Shown here: piece after piece, positions 56,220 through 64,000 of the stretch | Layout of the letters: every line of letters begins with the position of its first letter | Position numbering within the stretch: the stretch's first letter is position 1 | NCBI RefSeq assembly: GCF_001625215.2 | Contig: NC_030382.2 | Location: 47,953,364 to 48,017,363, forward strand | From: Daucus carota subsp. sativus | Lineage: Eukaryota > Streptophyta > Magnoliopsida > Apiales > Apiaceae | Length of the DNA: 64,000 bases | Reading direction: 5' to 3' | The notes under the pieces: generated by a model | Database searches by the model: none | What the model saw: the letters and a program-made list of their open reading frames with translations, nothing else | What the model was told of the DNA's origin: nothing | Translations under genes and position numbers: made by a program

Positions 56220-57909
56220 AAGTACATCGGTTGATGAGCTTCGAGTAGAAATATGACTAGAAAACAACTGTATCATGTGCATCCACTATAACAGGCCTGC
56301 TAATGTTGTACTAATATGGTAACATGTATGTATTATATAATTATATTATAAAAACTTGGTTCTTACTAAATCTTCCGAGTTCCCTTTATATTTCATTCTT
56401 TACATTTTCTCGCCCTTTTAATTCTTAACATTTTCTGAAATAGCATAATTCTTCTTAGTAATATTAAAATATCCCGCCAGCTTATATCCATCTTTTTTCT
56501 ACGCGATCCTTTGCTTCTCTAAAATTCGCGACAATAGTTAGTTTCCATCTACTTATTGAATATTTAAATATTTATGATCGATTATGTTCAACATTGAAGG
56601 TACGTTGTCAATAACCATAGCTATTTGTCACGTCCACTTTGACGATGCAACTTACATGGATGTTACTTGTTTGGACAAAGATGTACAGCCAACTTATTTG
56701 TACTTGGTCACTTGTTAACACTTCCGGAATTATCGGTAATGCATAATTTATTGATTAGTAAGGTGAATTGAGTGGTTTTTAGGCAGGTTGGGTGGATGCG
56801 CACATCATTGGTTAAATGTCCAATTCAAAGACCTTAATTTGGATTGCTGCTGCTGCACTACAAAGTCCGCTTGGTTATAATTATACATAGTTGACATTTG
56901 TGATGGAGTAGCAAGAAAGATAGCCATAATTATAGTTCATATAATTGCTGTGCTGCTTTTCATTCAGCATTTTTCTTTTCTGCTTTTGGTTTGGTTATAA
57001 CACCAGTTTCTTTTCTTTTAGCTACACTACCAATTCATCAAAAAATTGAAAAAAATGCCCTCTATTTGTGATTTGACTCTAAATAAAAGCTTATAGAGTT
57101 ATATGCGAAATTAAGCAATCCATAAATTCAACAAAGATTGAAAAACCAATATAATGATGAAACTGAATTCCCAATGTAAGGCGATTCCGGTTTTATTCCG
57201 ACACCTGTTAGTATAATTTCTGAATCGTAAATACATTTTATTTTTGTTAGTGAGACCAAAAACTTCTATTATCTCATGAAAGGCATCAATTCCTTTGTAT
57301 GTGACGTTGAAATGATAAATGCAAAAAACTAGTGCTCCCTTGTGTTAATGGAATGGAAGACATTGGTTTGGGGGATTGGTGGTGGGAGTGAAGTCGTAAA
57401 GAGAGAGGTGGGAAGAATTGAAGACAAAGCACGTCTATTCAGTAGTCATGGTGTCTGCCAAATGTCTCTGCAACATTATATACTACACTCACAACCTGAT
57501 AATTTGCTAGGAATTTCTGTGCCTCTAAACACTTCTAGCTGTGGATTTCAAATGAAATGATTTGTACGTCTCTAACTGAAACTCACATCGACATCTAGGT
57601 CCCGGTCCTCGCCAATTTCCACCAGACAGGAACCAATAGTTTACTCCACCACCTACACAGTTGTGAAAAGATCTTCATACAACAGGAACATCACCATCTA
57701 TTGACAGGTTTAAGCGAAAGGAGGAATATAGGGGAATGAAAAGAGATGATCACTTACAGACTGATTGACTAGAGAATTAACGCTTTACAACATCTTTGCC
57801 TTGTTAAATTTTAGTGTTAGCCACTCTGTAAACAAGCAAAGATCATCTTATATTTAAAGATCTCAAATCTGGAGACAATATAAGTATTATCCGAGAAACT
57901 TCACTACCT
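56220..57909. other. intergenic DNA
   Basis: 3' flank of the CXE gene, then AT-rich DNA. A 72-codon frame at 57342-57560 has no recognisable features. No gene is called. Confidence 0.4.
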
Positions 57910-58875
57910 GTCTTGAGTTGCAGAGAAACTAGAACAGGAAGCAATTTTGAACAAGTAATTTCGCAGCCCATGTAGCAAGAAGAGACATAGCACGAAGTAT
58001 TGCTGTCTGGTACATATAATGAGGGTTATTAATCTTATCCAGAACCTGGACAAATGACATAATGACTTGACATATTATCTTCTCAATATGAAGGTATACC
58101 ACAAAAGGTATATTCTAAGCATGCATGTTGATAAATAAGATAGAATGCAAATCATTTCATGTCACAAATAATTGTCATTTCAGAATAATATTCCAAATCC
58201 ACATGTCAAGAGTAAAGGTTATGATCCAGAAACCAACTCCAGTGATCTGGTCAGTATGAAAATGCCTGGGCTTGAGAAAAGTGATCCATAATCAGGCAGT
58301 AAAAAAACATTAATGTCACCAGACAAACCTGCGGAATGATGTGCTGCATCGCCCTGTCTGGACCAAATTCTTCTGCAAGGCGCTTTAAGTTGTTAGCATT
58401 AGCATCTCATATCTGAATAATCCTGCATCGTATGCCAACAGACTAAAATAAAAGACCCGCAACGCCAAATTTAAATCATTTAACATGCACCTTTAAGTGA
58501 CATTCTTCAGCTTGTATATTTCCAAGTGATGTTATCAGAGGAAACCAAAAGACCTAAAATGAAGGTATGAATTCGCTAATAGTGCTTAATTTGATCTTCC
58601 AGATATAAGGAAAAAAGCACGTGAGGAATGAGGATGTGCAACATCTTCGGTTCATATAATTGCACAACCTTATCCTGTAGCCATTAATCACCGCATACAG
58701 AGAGTACCAAGCTGACCATGGAAGAAGCCTACTCCTAACTGACTAGCCAATAGAGATAGATACTCAATATTTGCCAGTCGAACTCTCCAATGCCAATCCT
58801 CAGCAAGCTCGACAATGGCTGGTAACAGAGATTGGGACAAAAATCTATGCCAATAACTTGCATGGAATGGCATTT
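57910..58875 (-). pseudogene. PP2A scaffold (A/PR65) subunit pseudogene
   Basis: Minus-strand blocks match the middle of plant PP2A A subunits, built of HEAT repeats. They are [20 protein letters not shown] and [10 protein letters not shown] (about 58850-58690), LQDKV (about 58672), NNLKRLAEEFGPDRAMQHII (about 58400-58330), VLDKINNPHYMYQTAILRAM (about 58045-57985) and EITCSKLLPVLV (about 57950-57915). At least one frameshift (before SQSLL, after VIGIDF), a stop in place of the Trp after LCMR, and a stop before DANANNLKRL break the frame. Both ends of the protein (15 repeats in the family) are missing. Non-coding stretches split the blocks at intron-like positions, so it arose by DNA duplication of part of a PP2AA gene. 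Confidence 0.85.
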
Positions 58876-59401
58876 AACATATGAGTTGGGGAAGGATAAA
58901 CGGGAGAAAAGTTACAAAAGATTAAAGTAACAACTTGTCACCAAACACAAAATTAAAAGTTCACAGGGGTTGATAACAACAATGAATTTTCAGAGAAACA
59001 TGTGCGAGCAACATAAATAATTTCAGCACATTATATGGACCAAGAGGTCATAAAGGTTAGCTTCATGAAGAATATTTTTTTTATAAGCTGCAACATATAT
59101 AAGTTGGTTATCGGCATGCTAAAGAATGGAAGGTTAAATACCAAAATACACTTCACACATCAGAGATTTATTAAAATGCAAAAACTACAAGTCGTATTTA
59201 CATAGCAAAAATGGCCAAATACAGCTCAAGTGCTCAACAAAGCCAAATATATAAGTAATATACTAATGCAGTTCACAAGGCCTGCAAAGCATATTCAAAC
59301 ATTCAACTGCGCATTGTCTCCATTCAACAATTTTGTTCCTCACTCACATAGACCTAACACCTAGTTTAGCTATTTTTCTCGTCATCACTTGTATCAAATG
59401 C
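58876..59401. other. spacer between PP2A pseudogene and IST1-like gene
   Basis: Includes the 3' flank of the IST1-like gene. No other feature was seen. Confidence 0.4.
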
Positions 59402-60848
59402 TTATGTCTGACTGTTACCATCTATATCAGGACAACTTGTAGGATATTTTGAAATGTTCTTATCTGAATCTAAGGAAGACTCAGAACTAATCTGTTGGGT
59501 AGAATTCATCGAGTCAGGGGCACTGAAAACCTGTTCCGACTGAAAATCTGGACTAAATCTATTCTCAGGATCAAGTGATTCAGCGCGAAAGAGTTCCACA
59601 GCTGCTTTCGCAGCTACTGCTGCATATGCTGCAGACATGAATGCTTCTTGTGCTGCGTCTGCTACGTCCCTGTACAACCTTCCATTCATTGAATCAGACA
59701 GATTTGACACTTTTTCAGTATCTTCAGGCAAAATCAAGGACATATCGTTAATCTTAGACATTCCTGATTTCTCTAGTCGCTCTACCTTAGATTGATTTGA
59801 CTTTCGCTTCACAGCCAATTTCTCCTACAAGTTGTAACATAATTTCACATCATCAAGTCAGGTAATGTTTATCGTAGTTCTAACAAAATTACTCACGCTA
59901 GGGGGTGTTAACATGGCTTCATAAAAGTAGTGCACATTTACAAACTTTTTTTGTAGAAATAAGTATTTATATAAAGATTACAATAAGTTTACCTGCTTCA
60001 TTATAAATGATATTTCCTCGTTCTCTAGACTAATGCCGTTCTCCGAAGCAATATCTTTGAGCACCTTTAATTTTTCAGCCAAGCTTGCTTGTCTAGTTGA
60101 CAGCATTTGCACAATCTGTACAGAAGTTATAAAAGAATTAACACCTATTCCAATCACATAGAATTATTTGGTGGGCAAAATAAAAGCTAGTAATCACCTT
60201 AAGATTACTGCTATTGCTCAACTCAAAAGCACAAGCTGCAAATTCATTACCGAACCAAGATGTGAGCATTGCACGGATCTTTTGAAGCTCCGGAAATTCA
60301 CCACATTTTGTAGCAGCATATATTAAGCTCAATATCGCCTCTTCCAGCTCATCAGGACATACCCTATAAAAAGAACACGCCTTTAATCAACATCCAAAAA
60401 AACATTCAATGAAAAATATACCAGACAGACACAGTAGAAAAGATGGTAAAAATAACTTACCTTTGTTTGCCAATAAGGCCGACCCTGTCTTTTAGAATGT
60501 GACAATAGCCTTCTATCATAACAAACACTTTCAACATGTTCTGCTCCTTGATCACTTGTTCAACCTGCATGTCCAACCATGATATTTTCATAAGCAAAAC
60601 AATTCGTGGAAAATCCAAAACCATGAACATATTAGTTTTCGGTAAAAATGAAAAGTTACTCTAAGGAAAGCACGCTCATGATGACCGAGGTTGAGGAGCT
60701 CAACAACATCAGACCGTGCAATGTTACTACGAGCCTGACGCTGCTTCTTAAAGATGGCGAGACGAGAGATGGCGAGGCTAACAACGGGTTTCAGTTTTGA
60801 AGTTTTGAAGGTGTTCCTTCCAAGCAAAGCATCAATATGCCTTCCCAT
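59402..60848 (-). CDS. IST1-like protein (ESCRT-III associated)
   Basis: Five exons (60848-60660, 60564-60461, 60363-60198, 60115-59993, 59824-59402) join in frame to 334 residues. The IST1 domain (about 1-175) starts MGRHIDALLGRNTFKTSKLK, then RLAIFKKQRQARSNIARSDV, LLNLGHHERAFLRVEQVIKE and MIEGYCHILKDR; its later helices hold CPDELEEAILSLIYA and ELQKIRAMLTSWFG. A short linker, LKVLKDIASENGISL, follows. The C-terminal 140 residues are a low-complexity tail with an alanine-rich helix AAQEAFMSAAYAAVAAKAAV, seen in plant IST1-like (ISTL) proteins. IST1 binds CHMP1 and regulates VPS4 in multivesicular-body sorting; this is inferred for the plant protein. No terminal MIM motif could be pointed to with confidence. 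Confidence 0.9.
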
Positions 60849-62325
60849 TTAAATTATCCTCAGTTCAGCAGAAAAAGGTAAGAGTAGCTCAAGCAACACA
60901 ACAAACCACAACTTTTATTACACCTTAAAACGAGGGTTGTAGCAATAACAACGTAATACCCCTGATAATGTTGTGTTCGTGTGTGCACAAGTTGTTTTGT
61001 AGCGTTGTGTTGTAGAAATGTAGTATTAAACGTGTGCGAGACTTTTTCCTTATCAAAGATAGTTCCTCTTAAGAATATACGATTGACGGGGTCAATTACA
61101 CGACACAACTACGGCTTCCTCGTTCGGAAGAGTCTCATTCAACTACCGAGGGTTTTACTGGTCCTGGATCACAAAAATCTCTTGTTAGTTCAACCTCCAT
61201 TTTCTGTTTTTTGTCTCCCAGAGGAGAGAATATGGAGCTATGGAATTTCAAAAATCAAAAGTAAAAAAAGCTATTTAAACGAACTATAGGTAACATGTTT
61301 GTTTTTGTTTTATTAAGAATAGGTGCCGTTGCCAAAATTTAATAAAATCCATACAATTATATAAACCTATAGTTTAATAGTTTAATTCATATAAGATGAT
61401 ATAGTATGCATATATCCCGAGGCGAATCGACTTATTTATTATTGGTGAGTTTGATTTTAAAAAAAGTTATTTTCTAAATAATATTTCATTTGAAATAATA
61501 ATAATCATTTTTTTATATTTGATATTTGACTTTTAGCACATCAGATGGTAAAAAAATAATTATAAATTAAAATTTGATTATTTCTTTTATTAAAAGATAT
61601 TTTTAGTCATCCAATCAAAACACTTAAAAATATATGTCAAAATTAAAACGTGACATGAAAAAAATGGATGAGGTATTTGAATACTTCTGAGTATCTTCTA
61701 CAAAATTATGAGCTCGATCCTTTACGCCTCCAACAATAATTGTCGTTCCACAGGATTAATATAATCAGAGTTAAAAATAGTCAGCTTACAAAAATAATAT
61801 CCATCACTTTAATTCGTTGGTCTGTTAATATACCATAGTACCTCTGGATCTCCAAGACCAAAATCAAAATGAAATAGATCCTATATTAAATACTTTAATC
61901 CAAAATACCACTCAATTCACATTTCAACAATAGTATATTAAATTTTAATATTTATATTACTAATTCTAAACTCCATATTTACAGAAAACTACACATAATT
62001 TAAATTTATATTTTATTTTCAACATAAAATCTTACTAAAATTATTTAAACATGTGTAAAAAAAAGTATAAGATGTCATGAAAAAGTATATCTATCGCATG
62101 GAAAAAAATATTAGTCGGAGACTGAAATATTTATCAGACGAAAATTGAGATTATCATAAATATAAGAAACATTTTGATCGATTTCAAGGCGAAGAGAGGA
62201 TGAGACAGAGACATTTATTTCAAGTAAACACAACCTTTTTGGTATTATCAATTATAGTACTAATTATAAAATAAAAAAAATAAAATAAAATAATAATACT
62301 AATTTAACTGACACAAGGCAATTGT
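60849..62325. other. intergenic DNA upstream of the IST1-like gene
   Basis: The first hundreds of bases should hold the IST1-like promoter and leader. The remainder is very AT-rich with no gene seen. Confidence 0.4.
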
Positions 62326-62424
62326 GGCTGTTGTCCGAGCTGCGCCTTACCGTTCTTAGGCCAATTCCACGAGGTGGCCGCTGTCCGAGCTGCGCTTACC
62401 GTTCTTAGGTCAATTCCACGAAGG
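62326..62424. repeat. 50-bp tandem duplication
   Basis: GTCCGAGCTGCG-(C)CTTACCG followed by TTCTTAGG-CAATTCCACGA occurs at about 62333 and 62383, two copies with a 50-bp period and few differences. Confidence 0.8.
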
Positions 62425-62660
62425 ACATTAAAGTTGCCCAAAAAATAAAAAGTTTCAACCCATCATGCGCTTAAAACGCACATCTACAATACTATTATCA
62501 TCTTATCAATCAATTAGTGCCTATTTCATAAAGGTAATTCTTACCAATTAACTACTGCCCATACATTCCATAAAACTATAGAATCTCATTAATGCAAACA
62601 CTGTTGATCTATAAAGCAAGTCAGCGTTCATAACCAAAGATCAGTTACTAATCTATTATA
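62425..62660. other. short spacer carrying one arm of a direct repeat
   Basis: TGATCTATAAAGCAAGTCAG at about 62604, followed by GTTCATAA and AAAGATCAGTTACTAATC, recurs after the next Stowaway element. Confidence 0.6.
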
Positions 62661-62895
62661 CTCCCTCTGTCCCATTTTAACTGATGTTTGACTTTTTAAC
62701 ACGTATATTGAGGTGTAAAAAAACAATATCTACACTCAATAAAAAATTTCAATTCTTATATCAAATAAAAGTTTAGACTCTAAACTTTTATTTGATATAA
62801 ATTTTATAAAAAATAATTATGTTTATATATAATTTTTTTAACATCTTAAAATACGTGTAAAAAAGTCAAAAGCAGTTAAAATGGGACGGAAGGAG
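62661..62895. mobile_element. Stowaway MITE G
   Basis: The left end CTCCCTCTGTCCCATTTTAA and right end TTAAAATGGGACGGAAGGAG are flanked by TA (62659-62660, 62896-62897). It has an internal palindrome AAAAGTTTAGACTCTAAACT. Length is 235 bp. Confidence 0.88.
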
Positions 62896-64000
62896 TATTG
62901 TTTATTGAATACTGATCTATAAAGCAAGTCAGAGTTCATAATACATAAAGATCAGTTATTAATCAATGTCATGATACTGTAATTTTTCCTGCAAAAGCTA
63001 CCGCCAAAATTTATAGTTAACATTATCCAACAAGGCCATCCCAATTATTCAACAAAACTTCATTGTTACACAAATAATCGTTGCAACACCTCACAAGCAG
63101 TTTACACAGACAATTTATGGGATGTAAGTTCATCAATCATCCTTTAGAAAAAATTCCTTTTTATAACAATAATTTTAAATTAGTTGAAAATTGTATCAAT
63201 TTCATGGGCTAATCCAAAACAAAAGGCAGCTCAAGCTACTTGCACTACAGGGTCAGAACAATTAGTGGACTACAATTGTTTCACAAGTTACACGAACTTG
63301 TATTAATAGTTGATACCAAAATAGGATTCTGGAGCCTATAACTTTAACAAATTAAAGGTTTCGCATACAGGTAAGTGATGATATAGTCAACAGATATCTC
63401 ACCCCTATGACAAAAAAAAAAAAAAACAGATATCTCCCCCCTATGACAAAAAAAAACAGATATCACACCCTCAGAAGTCTATACTGAAGCTGGACTGCTT
63501 CAGAAAAGCCTTCGTCGGTTTGTTTACATACAAGAACACTTTTCCAGCACAGAAAAAGAGAGGCAGGATTACAGAACTGCATCCTCAAACAGCAGTACAT
63601 ATGAAGAACACAAATATTACCACTGTTCAGTGCTGATGACTTGTTCGGCTTTGCTTGCGCTGCTGCCTAACTTGACAACAAGATAATAATATATACACAC
63701 AAGCTACAATTTCTACAAATTTTCTTTAAATAACCACGCCCCAAGAATTCCAATCCCCAAAATAATTCCATACCACAACCCTTAGCACTTAAAGTTAATA
63801 GGAATAAAATAGGTTATAACCAAGACATCCTCATCAAAGTAGCAGCATAAACAAATTCTAGTCAAAGAAACATCAAGAGTGAAATCCAGATGTATATATT
63901 TACAAATACATAAAGACGAGATACATCTTTAAAATACAAACAGTTGCAGGCTTTTACAAGTGAAAATGGGAAGGAGAGGGGGAGCACTAAAACCACAACA
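62896..64000. other. intergenic DNA to the window edge
   Basis: It includes the second arm of the direct repeat (about 62910-62963) and a small duplication at 63400-63470 (CAGATATCTC and CCCCTATGACAAAAAAAA). The last 500 bp are richer in mixed sequence and could be the 3' untranslated region of a leftward gene starting beyond the edge, but no coding exon is visible. Confidence 0.35.

Noticed and set aside
1-64000. LTR retroelements or virus-like elements
   Set aside because: No paired LTRs, primer-binding site or capsid/integrase coding sequence was recognised. The RNase H pieces are of the LINE type and end in poly-A.

Overview
The window is nuclear DNA of a flowering plant. It has plant-type multi-exon genes with GT-AG introns, AT-rich intergenic DNA, a nuclear copy of plastid rpl16, a nuclear tRNA-Ser, a TEM/RAV-type AP2-B3 gene and many Stowaway-type MITEs. 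A eudicot is likely. The species cannot be named from the sequence.

Left third (1-18.4 kb). A plastid rpl16 fragment and four Stowaway-type MITEs are followed by a large Helitron whose three minus-strand genes all read open after splicing. They are a 10-exon RepHel gene (1748 codons by my splicing) and two tandem paralogous RPA/DUF223-type ssDNA-binding genes (about 493 and 453 codons) that share most exon sizes. An intact six-exon gene with three B3-like domains lies tail to tail with the last RPA gene. It falls inside the element if the left terminus proposed here (CTAG at 2741) is right. The right terminus (minus-strand 5' end at 18384) has a typical Helitron start and lies about 425 bp from the TATA box of the intronless TEM/RAV gene at 18915-19988.

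Middle (20-41 kb). A long gene-poor stretch holds a 2-kb poly-A insertion with a 17-bp target-site duplication. Then come a tRNA-Ser(GCT), a six-exon BRO1-domain gene with a hAT-type MITE in its last intron, a GDT1-like (UPF0016) remnant, and two related non-autonomous Helitrons head to tail. A TIR element with an internal tandem duplication, an ASPG1-like aspartic protease gene and a LINE RNase H remnant follow.

Right (41-64 kb). Three diverged copies of an unrecognised two-block unit of about 470-490 bp lie on the same strand, each with the same conserved inverted pair; these may be noncoding RNA loci. Two 193-bp Mutator-type MITEs have 9-bp target-site duplications (one of them further left, at 37.6 kb). 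Host genes here are a small two-exon gene of unknown function, a CXE-type carboxylesterase, a decayed PP2A scaffold-subunit pseudogene and a five-exon IST1-like gene.

The clearest functional set is the Helitron: a RepHel protein with HUH nuclease and Pif1-type helicase motifs, and two ssDNA-binding proteins that plausibly support rolling-circle transposition. The host genes appear unrelated to one another, although the BRO1 and IST1 proteins both belong to ESCRT-linked endosomal families. No LTR element, virus-like element or CRISPR array was recognised.
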